Shown here piece by piece: positions 7,984 through 15,665 of a stretch of DNA of 34,049 nt. The position numbers and the translations under genes were made by a program. The notes beneath the pieces are model-generated. The model had not been told where the DNA came from. It was given only the letters and a program-made list of their open reading frames with translations, and searched no databases. Position 1 is the first letter of the stretch. The number at the start of each line of letters is the position of its first letter. The stretch comes from UBA1046 sp964624395 (GTDB lineage Bacteria > Bacillota > Clostridia > Saccharofermentanales > DTU023): contig CAZUWY010000015.1 of NCBI GenBank assembly GCA_964624395.1, positions 1 to 34,049 of the forward strand. Direction: 5' to 3'.

Positions 7984-8408
7984 ATGGTAAAAGGCCCCTG
8001 ATTGACCAGCTGGACATCCATGGTCTCCCCGAAGCTTCCCACAGCAACCTTATCTCCCAGACTGGCTCTGGCCAAAGCAACAAACTGCTCGTAGAGTTCT
8101 TCACTTAATTGAGCCGGCGCAGCAGCCTGAAAACTGGGTCGATTTCCTTTTTTGGTGTCCGCAAACAAAGTGAACTGAGATACGATTAGCACCTCACCTT
8201 CTACTTGCTTTAAGCTGAGATTGGTTTTACCCTCGAGATCTTCAAAGATGCGCAAATTTTCAATTTTGTGCCAGAGCTTGGCACAGCTCTGGCTGTCATC
8301 TTCATAACCGACCCCAAGCAAGATTAAAAAGCCCTTGCCGATACTGCCGATAATCTTTTCCTTAACTTTGACATGCGCAGAAGATACTCTTTGGATCAGA
8401 GCCCTCAT
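7959..8408 (-). CDS. dtd: D-aminoacyl-tRNA deacylase
   Basis: A 149-aa enzyme that hydrolyses D-amino acids (and glycine mischarged on tRNA-Ala) from tRNA, protecting translation. Diagnostic motifs are SQFTLFAD (residues 77-84), whose Thr/Ser act in catalysis, and the cross-subunit NQGPFT near the C-terminus. The standard form is NxGPVT, so Val is replaced by Phe here. Start MRALIQRVSSAHV is typical. ATG 8408 overlaps the stop of the preceding dsrE-like gene as ATGA, so the two are coupled. Full length. Confidence 0.95.
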   Translation of the reverse strand: MRALIQRVSSAHVKVKEKIIGSIGKGFLILLGVGYEDDSQSCAKLWHKIENLRIFEDLEGKTNLSLKQVEGEVLIVSQFTLFADTKKGNRPSFQAAAPAQLSEELYEQFVALARASLGDKVAVGSFGETMDVQLVNQGPFTIYLDSDNL

Positions 8409-8743
8409 ACCCAGACAACCTCGTATTCGTCATTGACAAAGGGGAGTACGCCGGCATGGCCGTTCATATCCTTAAGCAGGGGTAGGCCGGTTTTTTCATT
8501 CTCTTCCAGCACGGCGAGCTGAACGGAGCAGGCATAGCAGATACCCGCCAGTAAGCCTTTTTCCTTGGCTCTTAGATACAGCTTGTTATCTTCCTTTTCC
8601 AGGACGGATGGAAGCTTTACTGCCGCTCCTTCAAAAATTACGCGCACCTCATATCCGGCTTCGTCCAACTGGAGAGCGTTCATAAGCACATGCAAAAAAC
8701 ACATCTTTTCTCCCTGCATGGCATAAAATAAAATCTTTCTCAT
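8405..8743 (-). CDS. DsrE/DsrF-like small protein
   Basis: A 112-aa alpha/beta protein resembling the DsrE/YchN family of small sulfur-relay-like proteins. It has an N-terminal strand KILFYAMQGE, a helix, a second strand YEVRVIFEGAAV, and a CYAC (CxxC, Cys69 and Cys72) after GLLAGI that could carry or sense thiols. I choose ATG 8743 because AGGAGGACAAA lies directly upstream; an earlier in-frame ATG at 8767 has no comparable signal. It is co-transcribed with and translationally coupled to dtd. No other sulfur-transfer genes are adjacent, so the partner is unknown. Confidence 0.7.
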   Translation of the reverse strand: MRKILFYAMQGEKMCFLHVLMNALQLDEAGYEVRVIFEGAAVKLPSVLEKEDNKLYLRAKEKGLLAGICYACSVQLAVLEENEKTGLPLLKDMNGHAGVLPFVNDEYEVVWV

Positions 8744-8802
8744 TTTGTCCTCCTTTATTTTCCTCATTATTTACAGCCCTTTTTCTAAAGATGATTGCTT
8801 TG

Positions 8803-8831
8803 TTGTCATTATCTGCCCAAGAGTAGATAAT
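8803..8831 (+). promoter_or_regulatory. Promoter toward the zinc-ribbon protein and nagB
   Basis: TTGTCA (8803-8808), 17-nt spacer, GATAAT (8826-8831). It leaves a leader of roughly 95 nt before ATG 8933. Confidence 0.6.
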
Positions 8832-8932
8832 ATATTTATAATTCAACAAATTATTTCTTGATTTCAGCTGGCTGTATTATTTATTATAAACTATCGCAGC
8901 AAATGGACAGCAATAATGTAAATGGAGAGCAT

Positions 8933-9208
8933 ATGGCAAAAGAAAGAAAAACAATACCCCGCTGGGCAGTAAAATTTAGCTCTTTTCTGTATCTGGTGGC
9001 CAGTATTATGGTTATCCTGGGCGTCAATTCTGTCAAATATAAATTACTCATCTGGCTTGGCATAGCAGTATTTGTCGCCGGATTTATCCTCAGGATCGTC
9101 TTATGTTCATGTCCCTACTGCGGCAGTGCCACTGCTTCCAAAGCAGCAAAACTTAACGGTGAATCCTTTTTTTGCCCCAATTGTGAAGAAAAGATTGATC
9201 AGCGTTGA
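8933..9208 (+). CDS. Small membrane protein with C-terminal zinc ribbon
   Basis: 91 aa. Two hydrophobic segments (about residues 14-33 and 40-58, through GIAVFVAGFILRIVL) precede a CPYC...CPNC pair (CxxC-x16-CxxC) that should bind one zinc. I do not recognise a named family. ATG 8933 has GGAGAG a few bases upstream; in-frame ATGs further upstream lack an SD. It sits 24 bp before nagB and is probably co-transcribed with it. Function unknown; the C-terminal zinc ribbon probably lies on the cytoplasmic face. Confidence 0.75.
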   Translation: MAKERKTIPRWAVKFSSFLYLVASIMVILGVNSVKYKLLIWLGIAVFVAGFILRIVLCSCPYCGSATASKAAKLNGESFFCPNCEEKIDQR

Positions 9209-9232
9209 GAGCAAGGGGAGGAGATATTTCCC

Positions 9233-9970
9233 ATGATAAAAATTATTAGAGTACCAGACTACCGCGAGATGAGCCTTGCTGCCGCTCGGCTGGTTTCTGC
9301 ACAGCTGCGCCTGTATCCGGATTCTGTTTTAGGTCTGGCAACGGGCTCGACGCCAATCGGTATGTATGAAGAACTGATCCGCCAGCATCGTGAGGAGGGG
9401 CTAGATTTCAGTGCGGCCACAACTGTGAATTTAGATGAGTACTGCGGCCTGGCAGGTAGTCATGAACAAAGCTACCGCTACTATATGGACAATGTTCTCT
9501 TCAAGCATATCAATATCGATCCTGAAGCCACCTTTGTCCCCGATGGGAAAACCGAGGATATTGAAGCTTTCTGCCAATCCTATGATGAGCTGATCGACTT
9601 TTTGGGCGGACCGGATATCCAGATACTTGGAGTGGGTGAAAATGGCCACATCGCTTTTATAGAGCCAGCAGACCATTTTGTTCTCAATACACACAGGGCT
9701 GTGCTAACTGACAATACCATCGCTGTAAACTCCAGAGAGTTTAATAGCCTAGAAGATGTTCCCCGCCATGCGATCTCAGTGGGCATGCGGCAGATAATGA
9801 GTGCTAAAACGGTGGTAATGCTGGCATCAGGAGCTAAGAAGGCTCAAGCGGTGTATGGAATGGTTAAGGGCGAGGTCAGCCCAAAATGCCCCGCCTCTAT
9901 CCTGCAGCTTCATCCAGGGGCAATTTTGGTCGCAGATGAAGAAGCATGCAGGCTTTTGAATTTTAATTAA
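9233..9970 (+). CDS. nagB: Glucosamine-6-phosphate deaminase
   Basis: Converts glucosamine-6-phosphate to fructose-6-phosphate and ammonia in amino-sugar catabolism. 245 aa, the short form of the family. Motifs are LATGSTP phosphate loop (35-41), NLDEY with catalytic Asp68, and GVGENGHIAFIEP with His139 and Glu144. The family almost always has Asn between Phe and Glu (FNEP); here it is Ile143. The region after it is also unusual (ADHFVLNTHRAVL). GGGGAGGAG lies nine bases before the ATG. No nagA or sugar transporter is adjacent, so the enzyme may serve general amino-sugar recycling. Confidence 0.92.
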   Translation: MIKIIRVPDYREMSLAAARLVSAQLRLYPDSVLGLATGSTPIGMYEELIRQHREEGLDFSAATTVNLDEYCGLAGSHEQSYRYYMDNVLFKHINIDPEATFVPDGKTEDIEAFCQSYDELIDFLGGPDIQILGVGENGHIAFIEPADHFVLNTHRAVLTDNTIAVNSREFNSLEDVPRHAISVGMRQIMSAKTVVMLASGAKKAQAVYGMVKGEVSPKCPASILQLHPGAILVADEEACRLLNFN

Positions 9971-10243
9971 CCTAGCAGAAGTTTTGGAGTAAAAATATCA
10001 AGTAGGGCTCCTGCCAAGATGTGATATTAATAATATTATTTTATATTGTTTGTTAAATTATATTAAACAATTTTCATCTCAATTATTGAAGCATTAGCCC
10101 AAAAGAGCCTTGCTTTTGTTTAAGGATAGTAAGAGATCGTGGATATTTGACACTCTGAGAGCAAAAGAATAGGGTTAAGATAATAGATAGTGGCTTTTAG
10201 CAGCTTAATCAATGGGTTGCAATTTTTCGGAGATGATGAGGAG

Positions 10244-10927
10244 ATGAAGAAAAAAACAATTTTTGCCTTGGCTTTCTTGCTGGCATTCTTAGCTGGAGGA
10301 ATCATTTCTTATTTTGTTTTTGGCCACAGGCTGGCAAAGCTGCCCAAACCTGAAAGAGCAGAAGGATTTATGGGCGAAACTTTCGGAGTGGACAAAAATA
10401 TCAATGAAGAGAGCATAGATAAGTATCTTGACCGGGAAGACAGCGTCTACCGCGATATGAGAATGTATGTAGATGAGGCTGATTACGAGAGTATTGGCGG
10501 TGATTCATATCTGTCGGGTTTTGTCAGAGGATTTGCAGCCGTACCTTTCCCGCTCCTGGTCAATGTCACCGGACTACCGGAAGAGGTTGGAGAAAGCTAC
10601 CAGGGGACAACCTTGTTTACACATACTGAAGAAGGAGAGTATATTGCCAACTTTGAAGAATCGATGGCTTATCTGGAATATCATTTTCCCAAAGATAAAT
10701 ATATTTTCCTCATGTGTGGCGGTGCCGGTTATGCCGGGATGATGAAGGATATGCTGATTGACCTGGGCTGGGACGAAGACAAGATCTATAATGTCGGCGG
10801 CTACTGGTTTTATGAGGGTGAGAACGCAATTTCAGTCAAAAGAACGGTGAACGGCCAGGATCATTACGATTTTTGGAAGATAGATTATCTCGGCTTTGAT
10901 TTTGCAGATATGCAGAAGGTGAATTAA
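10244..10927 (+). CDS. Membrane-anchored rhodanese-like protein
   Basis: A 227-aa protein with an uncleaved N-terminal anchor (IFALAFLLAFLAGGIISYFV) and an extracytoplasmic rhodanese-like domain. The domain holds FPLLVNVTGLPEEVG and the C-terminal active-site loop MCGGAGYAG (Cys158), followed by a helix and YNVGGY, the usual rhodanese order. The loop matches the length of single-domain rhodaneses but lacks the Arg usual after the Cys. I use ATG 10244; a GTG 54 bp upstream has a weaker context. It overlaps the next gene by one base (TAATG). Role inferred: thiol or persulfide handling outside the membrane. Confidence 0.7.
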   Translation: MKKKTIFALAFLLAFLAGGIISYFVFGHRLAKLPKPERAEGFMGETFGVDKNINEESIDKYLDREDSVYRDMRMYVDEADYESIGGDSYLSGFVRGFAAVPFPLLVNVTGLPEEVGESYQGTTLFTHTEEGEYIANFEESMAYLEYHFPKDKYIFLMCGGAGYAGMMKDMLIDLGWDEDKIYNVGGYWFYEGENAISVKRTVNGQDHYDFWKIDYLGFDFADMQKVN

Positions 10928-11400
10928 TGAAAAAAAAGCTGCTCTTTCTTATCCCGGCATTGATCTTGCTGGGAATTTTAGTTGCCTATTTTATCTTTAA
11001 CCAGAAGCCTTTTTATCTGGCTGACCGCTATTATGGCGAGGGCGCCATTATTAAGATCAGCAGGGAAGAACTCTTAGATCTGGAAGAGCAAAAGGAGTCA
11101 TTTGCCCTACTGATCTTTCAGCCGGTCACCTGTGGGCGCATTACAGCCTACGATTTTTACAATCATATCGAAAAGTTTTTAAACAAAAAGCAGATGAGCT
11201 TTTATCAGATAAATTTCATTGAGCTAGAGGGAACTAAAGCTGGCCAATCTGTTAAATACAGCCCTTCAGTGGCAATTTACCAAGAGGGCAAGATCATTGC
11301 CTATCTGGATGCCAAACTGGCGGAGCATACAGAATATTACTATTCTGCAGAAAATTTCGAAACCTGGTTTCAAAAATATGTATTATTCAAAGAGGACTGA
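10927..11400 (+). CDS. Membrane-anchored thioredoxin-fold-like protein
   Basis: 157 aa: one N-terminal transmembrane segment (residues 5-24) and an outside domain with a thioredoxin-like outline. It has strand FALLIFQPVTCGR with a single Cys69 where thioredoxins have CxxC, a helix DFYNHIEKFLNKK, strand SFYQINFIELEG, then PSVAIYQEGKIIAYLDA, which matches the cis-Pro strand and following hairpin. With one cysteine it cannot act as a classical dithiol oxidoreductase. Its start codon shares a base with the rhodanese-like gene's stop, so the two are made together and may be partners. Weak similarity; family not firmly recognised. Confidence 0.6.
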   Translation: MKKKLLFLIPALILLGILVAYFIFNQKPFYLADRYYGEGAIIKISREELLDLEEQKESFALLIFQPVTCGRITAYDFYNHIEKFLNKKQMSFYQINFIELEGTKAGQSVKYSPSVAIYQEGKIIAYLDAKLAEHTEYYYSAENFETWFQKYVLFKED

Positions 11401-11694
11401 AGGCAATAGCTTTGCCAGCTTCTTATCCTAGAGCCTGGATCTGATCAAAGAGTCAGGCTTTAGTTTCGGCAAGATTTATTTTTAACTCTCAAGTGTTTTT
11501 ACCTCTAAGGAGCAAAGGCTGAGAATTCTTCTTGCAGATAAACCATCTTGCTATTTAACAAATTGGCTTAAATCTCATGTATACTGAGGCAAAATGTCCA
11601 ATCCAGATACTATACTATTCAAAAGCTGGCTCTGATTTAAGATAAATAGTTAAAATTTTTATAAATCCAGAAGGATGCAAGATGGTCTCGAGGT

Positions 11695-12675
11695 ATGAAT
11701 AAAGAAGCAACGAAAGATTTAACTGTAGAAAAAAAGCCCTATCTCCACCTGTTCTTATTAGCCTTATCTGCTCTTATCTGGGGAGCCTCCTTTGTTCCTC
11801 AGAGTTTAGGCATGGACCATGTCGGACCCTTCACCTTCAATGGCGTGCGCATGCTCATGGGGGGGATTGCGCTTTTGCCCGTTATTTTTTTGCTGCGCAG
11901 GTTTGGCATTACCAAAAAAGTGGATATGGCAGAGCTGCTGGCAGAAAGAAAGCTTGCCAAAATAGAAGAGCTGCCCTGGTATGACCGTCGACCTCAGCTT
12001 TACGGAGGAGTTTTTGCCGGCCTGGCACTTTTTTTGGCCAGCAATGCCCAGCAATATGCCATTCAATTCACCACAACAGGGAAGGCAGGTTTTATAACTT
12101 CGCTTTATGTAGTTCTGGTGCCTATTTTTGGGGTCTTCCTTCACCATAAGATCAGGTTTTTTGACTGGCTGGCGGTTTCCTTGGCACTGATTGGTCTTTA
12201 TCTGCTTAGTATTAAAGGCGGGTTTTATATCGATCATGGCGATCTGTTTTTAGTTATTTGTGCTATTTTTTACGCTGTCCATATTTTGATCCTCAATCAT
12301 TATTCGCCCTTTGTTGATGGTGTGGCTCTTTCTTCGGTCCAATTTTTTATTGTTGGTTTCTTGTCTCTGATACCCATGTATCTGAGAGAGGTTGTGAGCT
12401 GGAAATCTTTGCTTGCAGCTGGACCATCCCTGCTTTATTCAGGCTTGCTCTCGTCTGGTGTAGGCTTTACTCTGCAGGTAATCGGCCTGCAAAAGGTGCC
12501 GCCTACTCAGGCTTCTTTGATTAGTTCCCAGGAGTCCACTTTGTCAGTGATTTTTGGCTGGCTGCTGTTAAATGAAATAATGACGGGCAGAGAACTTCTG
12601 GGCTGCGCATTGATGCTGACTGGTGTCTTGATCTCACAGTTGGCGCCGTTTAAGAAGAAAGGAATTGAGACTTAG
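11695..12675 (+). CDS. DMT-superfamily (EamA) transporter, copy 1
   Basis: A 326-aa, about ten-helix membrane transporter of the drug/metabolite family with two EamA repeats. Markers are LSALIWGASFVPQSLGM with GPFTFNGVRM in repeat one, the YAIQFTTTGKAGFITSLYVVLVP and LALIGLYLLS helices, and SSQESTLSVIFGWLLLNE with GCALMLTGVLIS in repeat two. The loop between helices 2 and 3 has a charged insert ending ELPWYDR that is also present in the next gene. The start ATG has only GAGGT touching it, a poor SD. A tiny upstream frame of seven codons overlaps the start as ATGA and may couple initiation. Substrate unknown. Confidence 0.88.
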   Translation: MNKEATKDLTVEKKPYLHLFLLALSALIWGASFVPQSLGMDHVGPFTFNGVRMLMGGIALLPVIFLLRRFGITKKVDMAELLAERKLAKIEELPWYDRRPQLYGGVFAGLALFLASNAQQYAIQFTTTGKAGFITSLYVVLVPIFGVFLHHKIRFFDWLAVSLALIGLYLLSIKGGFYIDHGDLFLVICAIFYAVHILILNHYSPFVDGVALSSVQFFIVGFLSLIPMYLREVVSWKSLLAAGPSLLYSGLLSSGVGFTLQVIGLQKVPPTQASLISSQESTLSVIFGWLLLNEIMTGRELLGCALMLTGVLISQLAPFKKKGIET

Positions 12676-12753
12676 GCTGTTTAAGGGGAATGGTTTTGCT
12701 GCTTAAATTAAAACCTTTCCTAAAGCAAGTTTGTCTTTGCCAAAAAGCCTAAG
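12671..12753 (+). promoter_or_regulatory. Candidate three-way-junction leader between the DMT genes
   Basis: P1: CTTAGGCT/AGCCTAAG (12671-12678, 12746-12753). P2: GGAATGGTTTT/AAAACCTTTCC with one mismatch (12687-12697, 12710-12720), extended by TTTA/TAAA. P3: GCAAG/CTTTGC (12725-12740). The P1 5' strand covers the stop of copy 1, and its 3' strand abuts the SD (AAGGGA) of copy 2. No known riboswitch consensus recognised. Confidence 0.45.
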
Positions 12754-12762
12754 GGATAAGTG

Positions 12763-13722
12763 ATGGAAAAGAAAGCCAGAAAGCCTTATTTGCATTTGTT
12801 TTTGCTCTCTATAACTGCCGTTGTATGGGGCGCTTCTTTTGTTTCCCAGAAAGTTGGCATGGGTCATGTCGGTCCCTTTACCTACAATGGCATCCGCATG
12901 CTGATTGGAGGAGCTGTTTTACTGCCTGTGATCTCTTTGTTTAGGAAAAGAGGTTTGACGCGCAAGGTTGAGATCAAAGAAATTCTTGCCCAAAGAGATG
13001 TCAGCTCGGTTGAAGATCTGCCCTGGTATGATCGCAAGCCCGCTGTTTACGGCTGTATTATTTCCAGTATCGCATTATTTGCCGCTACCAGTTTTCAGCA
13101 TTATGCTATTCAGTTCAGTTCTGTAGGCAAAGCTGGTTTTATTGTTTCTATGTATGTGGTGCTGGTCCCACTCTTTAGCACCTTTTTGGGGCATAGAATC
13201 AAAATATTGGAATGGCTGGCTGTCGCTTTGGCCCTGATTGGCCTTTACCTGCTCAGTATTAAGGGCGAGTTTCATATTTCCCATGGCGATATATTTTTGA
13301 TCCTGGGTTCAATCTCCTTTTCGATCCATATTTTAATTGTGCGCCATTACTCCCCCATGATTGACGGACTAGTCTATTCTTCGGCTCAGTTTTTTCTGGT
13401 CGGACTGATTTCTCTGCCCTTCATGTTCATTTTGGAAAATCCCAGCTGGCGGTCAATTTATTCAGCCGCTATTCCGATCCTATATTCTGGTGTCCTGTCT
13501 TCAGGTATTGGCTTTACCTTTCAGACTCTGGGTCTTGAAAAAGTACCCTCTAATCAGGCAGCCCTTATAACTTCACAGGAATCAACCTTCTCAGTTCTCT
13601 TTGGCTGGCTAATCCTCAACGAAGCTCTTTCTGGCCGAGAGCTTCTCGGCTGCGCCTTTATGCTGGCCGGTGTTTTGCTCTCCCAGCTGGCACCAGGGAA
13701 AGAGAAAAATAGATCCAGCTGA
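12763..13722 (+). CDS. DMT-superfamily (EamA) transporter, copy 2
   Basis: A 319-aa paralogue of the upstream transporter, alike over its whole length (about half or more of residues identical by eye). It has the same ITAVVWGASFVSQ opening, GPFTYNGIRM, the ELPWYDR-type insert (here DLPWYDRKP), LALIGLYLLSIKG, and a closing TSQESTFSVLFGWLILNEA. ATG 12763 is preceded by AAGGGA; an overlapping GTG one codon earlier is less likely. The tandem arrangement and uniform divergence indicate an old local duplication. The two may form a pair with different substrates or a heteromer; neither can be decided from sequence. Confidence 0.88.
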   Translation: MEKKARKPYLHLFLLSITAVVWGASFVSQKVGMGHVGPFTYNGIRMLIGGAVLLPVISLFRKRGLTRKVEIKEILAQRDVSSVEDLPWYDRKPAVYGCIISSIALFAATSFQHYAIQFSSVGKAGFIVSMYVVLVPLFSTFLGHRIKILEWLAVALALIGLYLLSIKGEFHISHGDIFLILGSISFSIHILIVRHYSPMIDGLVYSSAQFFLVGLISLPFMFILENPSWRSIYSAAIPILYSGVLSSGIGFTFQTLGLEKVPSNQAALITSQESTFSVLFGWLILNEALSGRELLGCAFMLAGVLLSQLAPGKEKNRSS

Positions 13723-13736
13723 AGCAAATAAATTGT

Positions 13737-13765
13737 TGACAGATTAGCCTTGTCTATGTAACAAT
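13737..13765 (+). promoter_or_regulatory. Promoter of the uracil permease gene
   Basis: Perfect TTGACA (13737-13742), 17-nt spacer, TAACAA at the -10 position. It lies about 170 nt before the permease start, leaving a long structured leader. Confidence 0.6.
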
Positions 13766-13767
13766 CA

Positions 13768-13900
13768 CTGCCAGAAAGCTTTAAGCAGGTACGAGAGACT
13801 TGTAAGACTTCTATCCATTCAAAAGTAGTTCTACTGCGGCTACTCGTTGTAAAACTGCCCTCGTGGACATGTTATTTTACAGTCTCACTGGCAGCTTTTT
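13768..13900 (+). promoter_or_regulatory. Structured leader / attenuator of the uracil permease
   Basis: CTGCCAG (13768-13774) pairs perfectly with CTGGCAG (13888-13894), which runs into CTTTTTT. A second CTGCC (13855-13859) can pair with the same 3' strand. TGTAAAA/TTTTACA (13848-13854, 13875-13881) and AGTAG/CTACT (13824-13835) add hairpins, and ACGAG (13791-13795) has two CTCGT partners (13843-13847, 13860-13864). This pattern of exclusive pairings before a T-run fits transcription attenuation. I see neither the PyrR-binding consensus nor the purine riboswitch core. Confidence 0.5.
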
Positions 13901-13917
13901 TATGAGGAGGTAAGTCG

Positions 13918-15267
13918 ATGAGTTCACAACAAGAGACAGTTAAACTAGGTGAGGAGCCAATTTTCAACCTGAAGAATGTTCCGGTTGGTAAATCTCTGCT
14001 GCTGGGATTGCAGCATGCTTTTGCCATGTTTGGCGCCACTATTCTGGTTCCTTTATTGACAGGGCTGGATGTGTCAACAACATTGCTGATGGCAGGTATC
14101 GGTACGCTCCTGTTCCATCTTCTGACCAAGGGTAAGGTGCCGGCCTTTCTGGGATCATCCTTTGCCTTTATTGCCGGCTATAATGCAGTGACGCTTGGAG
14201 GCCCGGGTTCAGACAGCTTTGTGGCAGAAAACCTACCCAAGGCCTGTGGAGGCGTATTCTTTGCCGGCCTGGTCTATGTGGTAGTGGCAGGCCTGATTAA
14301 ATTCTTTGGCGTCGAAAAGGTAATGAGATTCTTTCCGCCAGTGGTTACCGGCCCCATCATTATTGGGATCGGCCTTATTTTAGCGCCAACGGCAATACAA
14401 AGTGCTTCCACCGACTGGCTTTTAGCAATTATCGCCATTGTTGTTGTGGTCCTTTGCAATATCTGGGGCAAGGGCATGATCAAGATCATTCCGATTATGA
14501 TCGGGATTGTGGCCACCTATATTATTGCTCTGATCTTAAACCGGGTGGATTTTGCCAGCCTAGAAGCAGTAAATGTGATTAATATGCCACTGCATAAGGA
14601 TCAGTTCATGGTCCTGGATATTTCAGCTATTATTACCATCTTGCCCATCTCACTTGCTACCATGATGGAGCATATAGGGGATATATCCGCTATTAGTGCT
14701 ACCACAGGGAAAAACTATATGTCCGATCCGGGATTGCATCGAACCCTGCTGGGCGACGGCCTGGCCACAAGCCTTGCTGCAGCGGTGGGCGGACCTGCCA
14801 ATACCACTTATGGTGAGAATACCGGCGTTTTGGTCCTGACTAGGGTTTATGCACCGCGCGTTATGCAAATTGCTGCAGTGATGGCAATAATCGCCAGCTT
14901 CTTCCCGGCGGTAAGCGCTGTGATCACGAGTATTCCCGCAGCTGTCATAGGCGGCGTTTCGATGATTTTATACGGCATGATCTCTGCTATCGGCGTGCGC
15001 AACATGGTCGAAAACAAAGTGGATCTTACTTCCAGCCGCAATCTGATTGTAGCTGCATCCATACTGGTCACCGCTTTGGGCTTTGAGGTTACCGGCGGTT
15101 TGGAATTTACTGTCGGCTCAGCGCAGATCCATCTCTCTGGTCTTGCCATCGCGGCAATAATTGGAATTGTGCTCAATGCTATTTTGCCTGGCAAGGATTA
15201 TACCTATACAACTGAGGAACCAAAAGATACTGGGGTTGATTTCTCAGGTGTGACCGATAAAAAATAA
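13918..15267 (+). CDS. uraA: Uracil/xanthine permease (NCS2), probably uracil:H+ symporter
   Basis: A 449-aa inner-membrane carrier of the NCS2 family with about 14 helices. Family marks are LQHAFAMFGATILVPLLTGL near the N-terminus, FPPVVTGPIIIGIGL, the acidic HIGDISAIS helix, and GGPANTTYGENTGVLVLTR. The last is the form typical of uracil permeases rather than xanthine/urate carriers, so pyrimidine salvage is likely. AGGAGG lies eight bases before ATG 13918. A long structured leader with a T-run precedes it, suggesting control by attenuation. Monocistronic, ended by a strong terminator. Confidence 0.92.
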   Translation: MSSQQETVKLGEEPIFNLKNVPVGKSLLLGLQHAFAMFGATILVPLLTGLDVSTTLLMAGIGTLLFHLLTKGKVPAFLGSSFAFIAGYNAVTLGGPGSDSFVAENLPKACGGVFFAGLVYVVVAGLIKFFGVEKVMRFFPPVVTGPIIIGIGLILAPTAIQSASTDWLLAIIAIVVVVLCNIWGKGMIKIIPIMIGIVATYIIALILNRVDFASLEAVNVINMPLHKDQFMVLDISAIITILPISLATMMEHIGDISAISATTGKNYMSDPGLHRTLLGDGLATSLAAAVGGPANTTYGENTGVLVLTRVYAPRVMQIAAVMAIIASFFPAVSAVITSIPAAVIGGVSMILYGMISAIGVRNMVENKVDLTSSRNLIVAASILVTALGFEVTGGLEFTVGSAQIHLSGLAIAAIIGIVLNAILPGKDYTYTTEEPKDTGVDFSGVTDKK

Positions 15268-15270
15268 ATA

Positions 15271-15377
15271 TAGTCCAGATAAAGAGTAGATTTAGTCCAG
15301 GCAGCTGGAAAGAATAATTATTAAAGATCACATCGGAAAAGCTTTCGATGTGATCTTTTTTGAAGTTATCTGGACTA
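15271..15377 (+). terminator. Terminator nested in a longer inverted repeat
   Basis: The inner terminator is a perfect 12-bp stem AAGATCACATCG/CGATGTGATCTT (15324-15335, 15346-15357) running into TTTTTT. Around it is a perfect 12-bp pair TAGTCCAGATAA/TTATCTGGACTA (15271-15282, 15366-15377). A second upstream copy, TTTAGTCCAG (15291-15300), can pair instead with CTGGACTAAA (15370-15379). Confidence 0.85.
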
Positions 15378-15665
15378 AAAAAAGACGAAGACATACTGCT
15401 CTATTTTTTTGCCCAATTAGTAAGCAGCGGGCAAGAAGAATATTTGCAGGCTATAATAATTACATAGGCATTGACCACAGCTAGGTTAATAATTGAGGAA
15501 ATAAAGTATTAAGTCGGATATTTTCAAAAAGGGTGAGTAAAAATGCCTGCATGCATGAATTACGGCAGTTAGATACCGCCTGATGAAAATCTTTGTCCTG
15601 CCTGCAACCTGCCGCAAAAAAGCAGATGAGCTAAGGGCTGATCCAGAAAAAGTGAAGGTTTAAGG
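15378..15665. other. Intergenic stretch with a decayed small gene
   Basis: Together with the terminator this makes about 400 bases without an intact gene. Apart from the zinc-ribbon remnant at 15543-15629 I see no repeat, RNA gene or convincing promoter in it. Confidence 0.5.
15543..15629 (+). pseudogene. Zinc-ribbon protein remnant with in-frame stop
   Basis: Starting at ATG 15543, which has a fair SD (AGGGTGAG), the frame reads MPACMNYGS, then TAG (15570-15572), then IPPDENLCPACNLPQ and a TGA at 15627. This matches the common bacterial zinc-ribbon opening CxNCGxxIPPDxxFCPxCG, with the second cysteine changed to Tyr and a stop in the middle. It looks like a broken N-terminal zinc-ribbon gene just upstream of the methyltransferase. 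Confidence 0.5.

Noticed and set aside
11670..11697. Seven-codon upstream frame overlapping the first DMT start as ATGA
   Set aside because: Could couple translation, but it lacks a clear SD and such short frames arise easily by chance; mentioned only in the gene entry.
11806..12237. A 143-codon frame antisense to the first DMT transporter
   Set aside because: Shadow of a membrane-protein gene; the plus-strand frame has full family motifs.
13780..13900. Purine riboswitch or PyrR-binding site in the permease leader
   Set aside because: Neither the purine aptamer core nor a match to the PyrR-binding loop consensus could be found by eye.
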